Positions 25,079 through 37,648 are shown, numbered from the stretch's first letter. The stretch is DNA of 64,000 bases from Paramecium tetraurelia (GCF_000165425.1 NW_001799620.1:135202-199201); one strand, 5' to 3'. The notes: a model not told the origin generated them from the letters alone. A program made the numbers and translations.

Positions 25079-25327
25079 TCAAATTATTGTGCAGTCACAA
25101 ATTTGAGTTTTTTTGTTCATTTGTGGTTCCTCCAAATTATATTCTTTGAAATTTTCAACTATGTGAATTTCGAATAATGGACCATTGTTTGCTTGATCTC
25201 TAAAAATCACTTTATGGGAGTTATTTCCCTTTAAAATAGGATTATTAAAAGCGTCCTTTCTAGGTTTTAAGGCGGTGAGTGGAGGACTTATTTCAGTCAA
25301 TTAAACAGACCTTACATCAGCATTCAT
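25079..25327 (-). CDS. Small protein with CaaX-like C-terminus
   Basis: Predicted 82 residues, no intron. The core has NNSHKVIFRDQANNGPLFEI and then HIVENFKEYN. The protein ends CDCTII; a cysteine four residues from the end followed by TII resembles a CaaX prenylation box, with an extra cysteine two residues before it. It is probably a membrane-anchored cytosolic protein. No family name is offered. The ATG at 25325-25327 is the first in frame after an AT-rich leader. Confidence 0.55.
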
Positions 25328-25458
25328 TTATAATATTTAATATTTTAAGATAAGTTTTGCAACTTCATGAAGAAATCAACGCTATGATGATGAAATAATC
25401 AACTCAATCATTAAATAAAAACTATTCAGATAATAATTAAATAATTAAATATCACAAA

Positions 25459-28400
25459 TCACATCAATCCGAATCCTTCTGCATTTTCAAGAGAGATCTT
25501 CAACTTTTCTTTTAAGGTTTCCTTAACTTTATATTATGGTAACAATAAAACATTGAAACAAGTATGTGCTGATGGTAATTATTCAGTATCTAAATTTAAA
25601 TAGAGAAATACCTTCTCCATGTTTTTATATAACAAATTTAATAGATTTGAGTCCTCCAACAGGAATTCTATCTGAACCTGTGCAGAAGAATAAAAATCTT
25701 TTTTGCATTTCAACATTCAACGAATGGATGCAATTCCAAAAATACCTTTTGTATTGATATTTAAATACTTGATGTACTCCGAATTACTTTCATACCCATC
25801 ATATTTGGTTGATGCCTCCAAATCTTTCATATCAAAAGTTGGCAAACCAATAATCAATTGCTACAATTCTTCTCCTGAAAATAGCTATTTTAAATTAATA
25901 AAATGAAAATCTACCTTTATTCCATCTCCATCAACTACTGTCTTAAATCCATCTTTCAATAAGTCGAATTACTTCTAAACCAACTTATTCAAATACCAAT
26001 CGATATACAATTATATATATTCCTCTCTATTTTAAATGGTGACATCAATCTAAAATCCATTAGGCTATTTTTCATCTATGTCATGAATACCTTTAAGTCT
26101 TCAAAATACGTTTCTCCCCACACCTAGTATGTGGCATTAAATGTCAGACCTAGACTCTCAACTACCTTTGGATCTGTCTATTCCCTTAGAAATTGGAATC
26201 CAGTATAGACCTCCATATCTAATTCCTTAAGGTCCTCCTCTTTAACCTTCTCTCTCTACAACTTCTTAAATAGCACGGTTGGAAATCGAACATCCAATAA
26301 TACAGAGTTATAAAGAGATAATCCTAAGAGCTTTCCAATCAAAGAATAATAGATGGGCATTTCAAAGGATTGAGGGTTGAACCAAAATATAGTGTCATTG
26401 TTCTTTGGGATAAACATACCATAATCTGGAGTGATCAACTTCTCCATAATCAATCTGAAAAATTCTCTTTTTGGCCCTCCTTCATCAACCCCTTGTTCAT
26501 TAACAAATTAAATTTTAAGAGGATTCTTCAGAGATTAATTAGTTTACTGTAGCTATTTAATAGCAGACTCAATAATATTATCTCTTTCTATTGTTAAGGA
26601 TACATATTAAGGTAAAATACCGTATGTTCTCCTCCTTTAATCAAACTACTTTACTTTGCATTCGATGTAAATTAGCTTAGATTTGAACTCAAGTGGCATA
26701 GACCAAGGGTATTGACAAAAAGTAAATGAGTAATTTCTCAAAATCTTTTAGTTGAACATTTAAAACTAAGTGAATTCCTCTCTATCTGCATCTACTTTGT
26801 AAAAATGTTATATGGAATTTATGATGAAGTCAGATGTTTTGATTCTGCGATTCCTGAGATTTGACTTGTATATCATACTGTATAATTCAAAGAGTCCTTT
26901 GAGTCTTTAGATATCATCAATATCTAGAAGCGGTCTTATGGGGGCATTTTACTATATTTTGATTTGCTCTTCAATCAAGGATTTTAACATTGATTATAAT
27001 TATATTATTCCAGAATTATCGAGTTTACTGAGCCATTTTGATAATTAATTTAACTGTTATTAACTTAATCTTCTAATAATTGTTAATAGTATTTAGGTTT
27101 TATCCTCTAGAATGTAATTTAGACTTCCTCTAAATTATAAAATTAGATAGAGTGCTCTAAGTTAATATAAATTTGTAAGTGGTTCAATATCTGCCACTTT
27201 CCTGCAGAATAAATTCTTAATGATTTGTATTGAGGCTTCTTTCTACTATTTCAATAATTTATCTGTGAATTGAATCAATAAAATGTTAACTTCTGGGTTT
27301 TCTTGATCAATCTAATAAACCCCTTAATTTTTATTGTAATTCTCCACAAATGAAATTCCAAATAATTCTAAAGATGCAGATATCTTCAATAAGTATTGAA
27401 TAATATCTATTTTATCATCCCTCTAATAAAATGGAAGTAAATTATTAGTTAGACCATTTTGTTTTGAACACATTAATTCCCATTTGACTTCCTCGTTTTC
27501 AATTAGAACTTAACAGATTCCTTTGATATCTTCCACTCCAAAACCCAAATCTAAATAGCCATTATTTAATTTGCATTGCGGAAACTCACATACTAATTAA
27601 CCACAACCCTATAAAGCAATTTCTAACAATAGTTCGTTGTCATACTCAATTGATTTTGTATATTTCGTAAACTACCAATCATTCATTTCAAAATCAAGGA
27701 TTAAACAATTATTTCTTTAACTTTGCAATTGAAATATCATCAAATTATCATCTAAAATATCTCCATCTACCTCTTTAGTTTTGGATATTTGTTAAATTAA
27801 TAACCCTTATTTAAAGGTTTTATGTCTTGGTTGCCAAATACGCACATTGTTAACCTTTTTAAGTTTGAATAACTCTTGAAATGTGTCTCTTAGTAAATTC
27901 TTCCATGCCTTGATCTCCGAGTTATAGTCTACTTACGCTATTACTGTTTATAGTTTATTATCAACAGGAGACCAATAAATCAAAGTAAACTTATTTTAAT
28001 TGGATATATACTCTTGCTAAATTAGGGAATATCTACTTTCTTTTAAGATTTTCATTATAGAACCCCACTCTAATTTGGGGTTCGGCTGATTAATAATTTC
28101 TTATAAAATATTCATAAACTTCTCTTAAAACCTATATTTCTATTAAATAAAGTACAATTTCATAATCCCATTCATTTTCCAAATAACGAATGGTAGAGTT
28201 ATAAACATGGTCTTCGGGAAAGTACTTAAACAATTTCTTATTGCTAATTAAATCAGAATTGATTTTATCAGGCTATGCATATTTAAAATCAAAACTTTTT
28301 ATCTGCTGTCTTTTTCATATTCTTCCATTTCCTCATCATAATCTACATAATGTTTCCATTATTTTATGAATTTTTTAGATATCAAATAGTACTCCTTCCC

Positions 28401-28489
28401 TCCTTTTTCTCTTAGTGACTTTTCTAACATCTACATCTAAAAATAATAGTTACTCTTCTTCCCTCTTCATAAATGGTCAATTCCTCCAT
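25459..28489 (-). CDS. HECT-type E3 ubiquitin ligase with N-terminal DUSP domain
   Basis: Predicted 955 residues; introns at 28431-28453, 28273-28295, 28140-28155 (16 nt, uncertain), 26065-26090, 25885-25914, 25746-25768 and 25590-25611. Residues ~10-110 form a DUSP-like domain (KEYYLISKKFIKQWKHYV, then KPDKINSDLI), a fold usually found in deubiquitinases. The C-terminal ~350 residues are a full HECT domain: FVNEQGVDEGGPKREFF, IGKLLGLSLYNS, DLKPNGFQIDVT, YIDWYLNKLVQKQFD, FCTGSDRIPVGGLKSIKF and LPSAHTCFNVLLLPQY, whose Cys accepts ubiquitin. It should transfer ubiquitin from an E2 to substrates. The middle ~500 residues are unrecognised. Total coding length is a multiple of three with all seven introns. 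Confidence 0.88.
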
Positions 28490-28581
28490 AAATGGACTTC
28501 TTTATTGCAATATTTAGAGGTAATTAATCATTAAAATAAATAATATTCAGATTAGTATGATTTACTTAAATATTCTATAAA

Positions 28582-31359
28582 TCATTATTGATTCAGAACA
28601 GATTAATTCTCTTTCACCCATTGTTCGGTTTTACTATATACTAACATAAGAATAATACCTTAATTGTCTTAATTTTTCTTATATTTATTCCAATTTGGCC
28701 TTTCCTGTATTTTTCATGCTTTCCAAATAAGAATCTTGATTTTCCTACTTTGATTTCATCAACCTATCCAAATCCATTTACACCATCTTTTAATCTGACA
28801 ACAATTGATCCTTCTATTATCTAATTTAAATCATCAATTGAGCAATTGCAGCCTCTATTTCAAAAGGAGATTTGTTATTAGATATTTTGCTTCTGAGATT
28901 ATCAATTTAACCTCCAAATTATCCAAAAGCAGATAAATTTGTCTCCCCAAAAAGCTTGCTATTATAATTAAAATTATTGATATTCTTTTTAATTTCTTAA
29001 ATTTTCTATTATTTGAATGCAATTTATTCTAAAAGTGATTTTTCTTACATTGTCAATTATTTTAATTCAAATTTTTACTTGTTGATAACTTATCCATATT
29101 CTATTGATTAACTTGTCTATTATAATTGAATCTACAATTCTTCCACCTCCTACTTATATTTATTATGCTCATTTTTAACAATATTCAGTTCTTTTTTCAA
29201 TTATTCAATATTTTCTAATAGACTTTATTCTTTTTATTTTTTTGAGAACTAATCCTATTCAAAGAATTCTCTGATTTACAATTCTTATTATTGAGCAGAA
29301 TCCTCAAAATTTTTCTTATATCTATAAAATTCTTCCTTAGCCTTTTCTTCAATTTTCTATTTTTCTAACTCAAATTCTTCCTCTTTCCTTTTTTTCTCAA
29401 CCTCAAATTATTACTCTAAGATTCTCAATTCTTTATTAATTTGGTCATCTATCTCTTTTCTTTATTTAGATTCTTATTCTTTAATTTATTTTTTAATCTT
29501 CATTTTTTCTATTTCTAATTTTTATTTTAAGTTTTCAGTTAACCTTTATTCTTCATCCTCAAATTCTTTTTAATATTATTATCTAATCTAATTCTCATCA
29601 AAGGTTGATTTTGTTTTTTTCTCCTTGGCCAATTCTTCCTCAAGTATTGCTAATTCTTAATTGATTTTTTCTTATTCTTATCTTTTGAATTGCTCAATTT
29701 AATCATCAATTTGTTGTTATTTTGCTTTTTTTAGTTCTTCGAATTTCTTGTCTTCCTCCTCCTTGAATTTTAGCTTCAACACTTCCAATTCTTTCTCCTC
29801 ATCATACACAGTGTTTGTAGTTTCAAAGCGTAATTGTTTCTCCTATTCCACTAATTATTAGTATTCCTTTTCATATTTAGTTTCAATATCCTTCTTCTAA
29901 TTCTTATATTATTCCTCATATTCCTCATCAATCCTTTCCATTTACTTCTCTTCTAATTATTTCAAATTCTTTTTTTCAATTTCCAACCTCGATTAAATGT
30001 TCTTCTCCAAACTGGCTCTTGATACTCTTTCATACTATTCTAATTCTAACATTTATTCCTCTTCCTATTCTTTTAACTTCTTCAACTTTTCCTCAAACTC
30101 CTATTTCTATTTGGAAGAATTGACTTTTATGGACTCCTTCAATTTAGCTAATTACTTTTCATAATCCTAATCTGCTTCTTTTTTCAACTATTCAATCTTT
30201 TTATCAATCTTCTTCTTTTATTCCTCAAATTCCTTCTTTTTTTATTCCCTATATTATTATAGCTTCTTCTCTTAAGTTTATTTCAACAATGGATCTTAAT
30301 CCCTATTAAAAACGTCAGATTAAACAATTGGTTAAACTTGTGATTAAAATATAATTTATACCTGCAATTTCTGGTTCCTTTGTTTCTTTACCAAACAGCG
30401 ATTCTTTGACAAGTCTAGCTTGCTCCCTTGCTATTTTCTCTATTTTTTTTTATTTTTCTTTCTAAAACATTTATTTGTAATAATCATCACATGGATGCTC
30501 CTCCTTTCTCTCATTTGTGATTAAGTTAAGATACGAGATTTCCTTATTTCTGTTTTGATATGGTTTCCTTAAATTTATGTATATCATTACCAAGATTCAG
30601 GCAAAGGAGCCATCAAACCCTCTCTGGCTATATATAATAGATCATTATCTTCAGGCAATTCCATCCCTAAAAAGTAAGCATATTCTCTTATTTCTAAAGA
30701 TTTTGTATCTTAAAATAATACCTTGGTTAGTAGGTCTATAATGCTCATCTATTTCTTCTTCTAATAGCACTGATTCTTGTTCATCGTCATCCTCATAATT
30801 AATTTAACTTCCCATGCCCATACCCGTGCCCAATTATCCCATTCCCATGCCCATCTATCCCATTCCCATTCCCATTTATCCTGGGCCCATTTGTCCCATT
30901 CCTTTTTTCATTTATTATTATGCCATTTACATTTGCATTTGCCCCATCTACATCTAATTCATCTAACCCATATTTCCATATTGAACATTATTCATCCCCA
31001 ACATTCCTTATTGCTAGCCAAACTTATTTTTTTGGGTTTATTATTGTTATGGTTATTTAAAACCAGAGCTATTTGAGAATCCCATGCTACCGGACATATT
31101 ACTTGACATTCCAAATTATTTTTATTAGTTGCTGATACCTGAGAACCCTCCAGTTCCTGACATGTTCATCCCACTCTAAATACCATTAGACATCCCCATG
31201 CCAGACATCCCCATACCAGACATACCCATTCCAGACATTCCCATACCTGACATTCCCATTCCAGACATTCCAGCACCATAATTCATACCTGGACCTAATT
31301 ATTATATTTAAATTAGAACCTGTCTTCTGACCCTGTTGCTTTCCTTTTTAAATATTCAT
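28582..31359 (-). CDS. CEP164-like WW/coiled-coil protein
   Basis: Predicted 883 residues; introns at 31295-31319, 30694-30721, 30568-30590, 30337-30361 and 28634-28658. The N-terminal ~190 residues are low complexity with repeats of GMSGM and GMGQM type. Next comes a segment closely matching the CEP164 N-terminus: EIREYAYFLGMELPEDNDLL, YIAREGLMAPLPESW, then NLITNERKEEHPCDDYYKQM, which corresponds to the CEP164 WW-type module. About 570 residues of Glu/Lys/Gln-rich coiled coil follow. CEP164 sits on distal appendages of basal bodies and recruits ciliogenesis factors such as TTBK2; the same role is inferred here. The splice that joins PLPESW to KPYQNRNK restores the module and supports the call. 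Confidence 0.8.
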
Positions 31360-31523
31360 AAATTTAAATTATATTTATTATAACTATTCAATAAGTAATT
31401 AAGTAAGCATGATAACATTAATCTCTACAGTACTTATCGATATTCACTTGGCTAGTAAACTTGATCTCTAGAAACAGAATTTAATTTTCTTATATAATTT
31501 AAATTAGAGTATTTTTTATTAAA

Positions 31524-33287
31524 ATGTAACAGGATCAGAATCAAGGAATGGACCATCAGATTGCAGATAAGGAAATGACTGTCTAGGATTAGTTATTAGA
31601 ATAATAGAAGAAATTTAGAAACTTGGAATCCGATAGAAAGGCATATGCCGAAGAAACTGTTGCAAACATTAAAAAACAAAGAGGAATCATTGATAAGCTC
31701 AAGAATGAAAATTACATTCTGAAGGACTTAATTGCCAAGATGAATTCCTAAAAATTATAACTTAATTAGACTACATATTCTAAGGGACCCAATATTGATA
31801 CAATAATTGATGATTTGAAAGTAGCAATCAATGAGGAGAAGAAAGTGCAGGAAGAAATTGATACACATGTTGCTGATTTTCAAAAGAAGATTATAGAAAA
31901 GAGACATGCTTTAGGTGGATACAATGCAGGAGCAGAAAATGAAAGTGCATTGCAAAAACAAATTAAAATCTTGGAAAATAGATTAGACAAAACAAACCAG
32001 AAATTTAACGAAGCCATTGCCATCAATAAATAGTTAAGATAATAAATAGATAGTCTACGTAGAGAAAGAGTTATTTTTGATAATCTCTATAAAAAACTGG
32101 AGAAGGAATTGCATGAAAAAAGAAAAGTATATCTACTACATTATTATTATAGGAAATGGCTGATATCATTGAAACTGCTAATACAGCTTATGAGGAGAGA
32201 GATAAGGCAAATGATTTAATTTAAAGTTTGAAATAATAGGCAAAAAGAGAATCTGCTGATTTTGAAAAAGATCTCAGAGAATTGAGTTAAATCATGGAAA
32301 AAAATAAAAAAACACTAGATTATATGAAATTAACAGAAAAGAACAGAGAAATGGATCAATAGGAAGTAGTTGATCCTGAGAAATTCACTAAACCAAAAAC
32401 CAACAAATTAACGAGGGATAAAACAGTCAATTAAACTATTGTTGAACAAATCATGAAATACGAGGAAGATTTTGCTAAAATCCAGGCAGCCACGCAAATT
32501 AAAGTATTTGATGAACTTATCAAAATATTTATTTAAAATGAAGAAAAGGTAAAATATACTCTATAGTGATTATAGAATTTTTAAATGTTTAAATATGTTA
32601 ATGAATTAAGTAATGAAATTGAAGATCTAGAGAAATAAATCGGAGAATTAAAAGATGAAGCATCATTATATGAAGGTCAAGGTTCTAATGTCGATGTTTA
32701 AAGAAAAAGACATCTTAAAGATTTAGAGGAGAAATTATCAAGATCAGAATCCAAATCAGAATAGTACGAATTCAAATATAATGAATCGATTAAACTAATA
32801 AATAGTCTAACAGTATCTCATATCTTTTAATATTTAGAATTGGATCGAAACTCTATTCAATACAGTTGAATGTGATAAGTAAATGGCAACAGAAATTGCT
32901 GGTTCTCATGGGGTTACTGATACCAATATGATGATTTACTTAGGACTAATTGAAAATAAAACAAATAAGTTATTGCAATACTATTAATAAATTCATTAGA
33001 AAATATCAGAAAATTAAATCAATTCATTGCAATAATTAGCTTAAATGAATGAGAAAAACTTATAAAATAAGAATAGAGCAGAATTACCACAATTTGGTAA
33101 CTATTCAAGTTATTTTAGATGAACATGAAGATGATGACATAGAAGGAGACAAAATATTGTCAGTTGAAGAATTTAAGAAAAAAGCTCTTGAAAAACTTGA
33201 AGTATTTATTTAGCTCTCATTTAGAAATAATAAAACTAAACAAAAAATAAGAGAGCTGGACCTAATAAATTAAGAAAAAATAAATGA
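31524..33287 (+). CDS. Outer dynein arm docking complex subunit (CCDC114/CCDC63/ODA1-like)
   Basis: Predicted 546 residues; introns at 32127-32152, 32549-32575, 32813-32837, 33097-33118 and 33202-33224. It is coiled coil almost throughout. The family-typical segment near residues 290-340 reads QIMKYEEDFAKIQAATQI, then IFIQNEEKNFQMFKYVNELS and NEIEDLEKQI. This matches the ODA1/CCDC114/CCDC63 pattern in which a FxxIxxATG stretch precedes F(x)YxNELNxEIE. These proteins anchor outer dynein arms to doublet microtubules, so a ciliary-motility role is inferred. The tail is acidic and then basic. An unspliced reading of the last intron would append a hydrophobic stretch; the spliced form was preferred. 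Confidence 0.82.
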
Positions 33288-33692
33288 TCATCATTAATTA
33301 TATAAACAGAATCATTTCAACTCTATTTTATTCTTATTTTCAGTAGCCATAGCTTTAGGTTTAATAAATTATGTAATAATTCAACCTTAGTATATTGAAA
33401 AAAGAATATTTTTATAAATTCAACTTCTTATAATATATATCTGATTTCTAATCGAAGTCCAGAAATATTAATTTAACATAGGATATAATTTAAGTTGAAG
33501 ATATTGTATCTATTTTATATTTAATAATCTGAACTATTGATAAAAATCAATTTGTAAATATTAGAATTTCCATTATAAGACTTGTCCTAAAAATATACCT
33601 ATTCTAATCTAAAATTAAAAATATTAATTAATAGTATTTGTTAATTATTTATTTATTTCATCGTTAAAGTGTATAATATAAATAAATATAAA
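33288..33692. other. AT-rich intergenic stretch
   Basis: About 400 bp between two plus-strand genes. AT-rich with no coding motif, RNA gene or repeat seen. It presumably includes the promoter of the 4-TM protein gene. Confidence 0.6.
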
Positions 33693-34226
33693 ATGTAAGA
33701 AATAGAGGCAAAAAAATAATTAAAAGCAAGTGAAGGTGCACATTTTTTTTACACTTTAATATTCCTATCAGCATCAGGAATTATTGAGACCCAATTTATT
33801 GAAGAAAAATGCAATTAAAATCTTCAGTTATTTGTACATCTAGTTTTCTATGGATTAATCATTTGGGGAACTTACATACTTATTACTTTAATCCCAAGGT
33901 AAAATACTAAATGAACATAGATATAAAAATGCTGCTATTAATCTATTTTTTAACTTCTTGGATATATGTTTTGGAATCTATATTCTCTTGCTTTTGTTTT
34001 ATGGGGGAAGGATGTATTAATCTCCTAATGATTGCCCAACAGAGGCCCCAGTGTTATTTTTCTTTTTAGAAACTTTTTTGCTGGTATTTAATTATACTAA
34101 ATAAAATAGGTTAATGGTATAATTTTTGCGATTTTGTTCTTGGCTTTTGTTTCATATGTTCTCAAAAGATTTTCTAAATCTTAACAAGTATATGATGAAA
34201 ACAAAGAAGAATTTTATGACGCTTGA
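33693..34226 (+). CDS. Small membrane protein with four transmembrane segments
   Basis: Predicted 161 residues; introns at 33899-33920 and 34084-34109. Four hydrophobic segments are visible: FFYTLIFLSASGII, FVHLVFYGLIIWGTYILITL, FFNFLDICFGIYILLLLFY and LFFFLETFLLVNGIIFAILF. The cytosolic tail is charged (QQVYDENKEEFYDA). Without splicing both TGA and loss of the last span would follow, so the introns are well supported. No family recognised; the topology would suit a tetraspan-like or channel-accessory protein. Confidence 0.65.
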
Positions 34227-34303
34227 TATTATTTTTATTATATAAATGTAATATACAATTTTAAGTATAAACAGACCTCTATGATCTTAAAATTATAGAT
34301 TAT

Positions 34304-36332
34304 ATGAATAAGTTAGATAAAACAATTAGTGACATGATAAAGTCTTTTATTGGCAATTATCATTTTACAACTTGAAAATAATAAAATGTTCAAGGTAATT
34401 GCACTTAATCCTGTGTTAAATTAATGATATTCAAGAACTAAGGAGATTAGTTTATTCAAAACATTTGTCAATATACATTTTATTCAAAATCCATCTAGTT
34501 TTCAACGAATATCTCTCTTCGAAATATTATTAATTTATCTAAAGTCTAATTTGAAAATGTTTGAAGTAAGTCTATGAAGATAAAAGCGAGTTCCTCTAAA
34601 TGATCAAATAGATAATTTTAGACTTTATAAAAAAATGCTTGAATTATGATATATTAGCATTTAAAATATTCTAAGAAAAGTGGTTTATGTAGATACGGTA
34701 GTTCTATATTAGTATTAAACTACCTTTTAAAAATAAAAATTACGTTGAAGAAACTTTAAAAGTCTGCTCTTTTGATCAGAAACTATAAGAGATTGTTGGA
34801 AAATTAATATTAAGCAATATTGATTTTATATAAATATGATTTCTTAAGTTTAGGATTTGTATTAACTTATTTACAGCAAACTTGTAAATAAGGAATCTCT
34901 TGAACCATCCTTACTCACTAGACTACACACTTAGATCTTCTTGTAGAATATGGAATAGAATTTTGAATTAGAAGAATTTTACTATGATATTCTAAGAAAA
35001 CACATCAAAAGTCATCATTCAATCTCTCCTCAATAATTGGAAATATTAGTTAATGTTGTGTATTATCTTGGTATATTCATTAATTAATAGACACTATTTA
35101 CTAAGGCATTCCAAATTATTAAAGAAAATTTAATTGATAATCAGGCAATTATTTAGAATTCATTATATTTGAACATCCTTTAGGCTTGCGGCTCCTAAAA
35201 GATTTGTTTAAAGCAAGGGCATTAATTTGTCAATATAGATATCAACAACAATTATTTCAAATCACGATTTCTTACACCATACCTTGATTCAATAACCTAA
35301 AGAATACCAAAAGATAATATTATATAATTTATTGAGAATGAATAATAAAAAATCAAATCACTCCATCCTGAATCAGAGAATTACGTAATATAAGAGTTGA
35401 AATTATTCATCATTTAGTAATAGCTTAAAACTGTGGATTTCAAAAAAAACTCCTAAGAATTATTTGATTTATTCAATTTTCTTAGAATTGAAGATAAATA
35501 CTAATATAATCTCAAGCAAAAGCTTTCAAATCTAGAAGACAAGGATAATTCTATCAATTCTTTTTATTAATTAGCAATCAAATATAAAGAATTTCTTTAT
35601 CAATATCTTGATTTAGACTTTGACTAATTCTTTTAATTGTTTAAAGAACAACTAAATAATATTTAGAATTTCTATTAAAATGAAAAGCATATGTTAATTG
35701 CATTAAATGAAATAATTGAAGAATATTTAATAAAGCACGATTGCTTACAAAATTTGCTTGAAACTTAAGATGAGAATATAGGTTATTTCTCATAATGCAT
35801 GGTTTAATCGATTGATCATTTTATTAGTTTAATGATGGAATAATTGTTTAAATTAGTTTCCCCTTACAGATCCAATTTTAATTTATCTCTGTAAAGTGCA
35901 AAAGTTAATAAAATGTCTTAATACCGTCATAAGATAGTGGATAAATATAAATTAAAAGAATTGGAAAAATATTTAAAGATAGCTAAAAACTCAATCAGAC
36001 CTTTATATTTACCTTACCCATAATTTATTTCTTAGACTGCTGAAATAATCTCAGATATTCCACATTAATTGCATCAATATTTGCCAAAAGAAGAGAAAAA
36101 AAGATATGATTTATCTGTTTATGGATATGCTGAAGTTACATATAAATAGGATTATACGCTGGTCTTAAATACAAAATAATTGGTTTCTCTGTATCATTTG
36201 ATCAATAATAATCAAAAATAAATTGATGAATTTAGTTTGATTCTGTTTTAGAAATTGGGTTTAATAAATGCAGAAGGAAGTATAAATAATGACTGGCAAC
36301 CAAGTCATAAATGTTTGATATTATTTAAGTGA
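34304..36332 (+). CDS. Cullin-like protein, exon structure unresolved
   Basis: A frame without TGA runs about 490 codons to the stop at 36330-36332. It follows a cullin repeat and homology region: NYFKSRFLTPYLDSITQRI, then FIENEQQKIKSLHPESENYV, IINSFYQLAIKYKEFLYQYL-like SINSFYQLAIKYKEFLYQYL, and a late YGYAEVTYKQDYTLVLNTKQ segment as in the cullin C-terminal domain. Cullins scaffold RING ubiquitin ligases. The upstream part (34345-34850) is protein-like in two other frames, and I could not find short introns that join them or a clear start; 34304 is only the nearest ATG. The C-terminal winged helix with the NEDD8 lysine is not seen. It may be a divergent gene with unusual introns, or one that is decaying. 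Confidence 0.5.
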
Positions 36333-37648
36333 GAGTTTAATAATAAATACTATTTTCAATATTCTAAAAATTAAAAATCAAATAATTTCTAATTTGTTGA
36401 TTTTATTTTCAATTTCTTTCTCCTCAGTTATTTGATTGTTTCCATTATTATTTTTTATTTTAGTTAAAATGAAAAAACTCATTTGAAATTGGAAAAAGAA
36501 GTTAATATATGATAAGTGAAGATTTCTATATGCATTAAATGATTATCAATATAATATTTTATAAATTATGATATTCTATATAACCTATTTAGCTTACATC
36601 CACCATTCAGAAAGCTGTTAAATACAAAAATAGTATATTTTATAATTAAAATCATTTTTAATGACTCACAATTTGTATTAACATCATTTTAGGTTTTATT
36701 CAGTTACAACAATTATATTATCTATTATGTTTGAAGCTATTTTTGGAATCTATATTAGTAAATTCAAATACTTCGAAACGGATAAAAGTTAGTGATATAT
36801 TGTGTAATGATTAATCTTTAATTTTATTCTTCAGTTGCTTACAAATTTATTTCTTACTATAGTTTCTGCTTGCTAGTACCATAAATTTTAAATTAATTAT
36901 ATCAGACCTTAGTGATGCATTTACAAATTTAAGTAATATTTCAACCTGAGGTAGTTTTATCAAGTTTGGATTATTGAATATTGATATAAAAATAAAAGGT
37001 TACTCTTGCAAACCTTTTTTGGATTTAAAAAATAATTCTAATGTTATTTCAAAAGTTATTTTTAATATAACTCTTTAAAAAATGACATACCAAATTCTTG
37101 TTGTAAATATAATACAAGATGACCCTATATTAATAATGAACTATTGCTATCGAAATAACAATGAATCCTTATATAATTTTAACAATCAATTTCAATTCTA
37201 AAGAAAAATAAATATTATTACATTATAACTTTATATTATTATTATAAATGAGGACCAATATTTATAAATTTTGACATACCTGAATTAAAATACCATTGCT
37301 ACTAATTAGATTACTAAAATAGATAGGAATAATTCAACTTCTTTGTCTGTTAATATTCTAAGTCAATTGATGAGATTATTTCATTTAAGTACTATAAAAA
37401 TATAAGATTTATAAAAATTAGTTTAAGAGAAATTTAATATTAATAATAATTGCTGATTAATTTTGAATTTACTAACAAATTAAGTCGTTAAAATGATTTA
37501 CGATGTTTCTGTCAAAACATAAATAAAATCTTTTAAATTTTTTTTAATATAAATTGATTTATCGGATGAAATCAGAATAAATAATATTACGTGACAGTTA
37601 CACTATATTAGTGTATTTTTACTTATCTTTCTAATTGATTATTAATTT
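36333..37648 (+). other. Unresolved stretch with coding-like segments
   Basis: No clean gene model. Plus-strand frames look like protein in pieces: a hydrophobic piece near 36400-36500 (NFFLLSYLIVSIIIFYF), another near 36660-36790 (YSVTTIILSIMFEAIFGIYI), and a TGA-free frame at 36950-37456. The last reads GSFIKFGLLNIDIKIKGYSC and continues in the same style, with a single TGA at 36947-36949 separating it from similar upstream sequence. This could be a membrane or surface protein gene with introns I cannot place, or a decaying copy. Confidence 0.35.

Noticed and set aside
30777-31076. Plus-strand His/Leu/Ser-rich ORF
   Set aside because: Antisense image of the GMG/GMS repeats in the CEP164-like gene.
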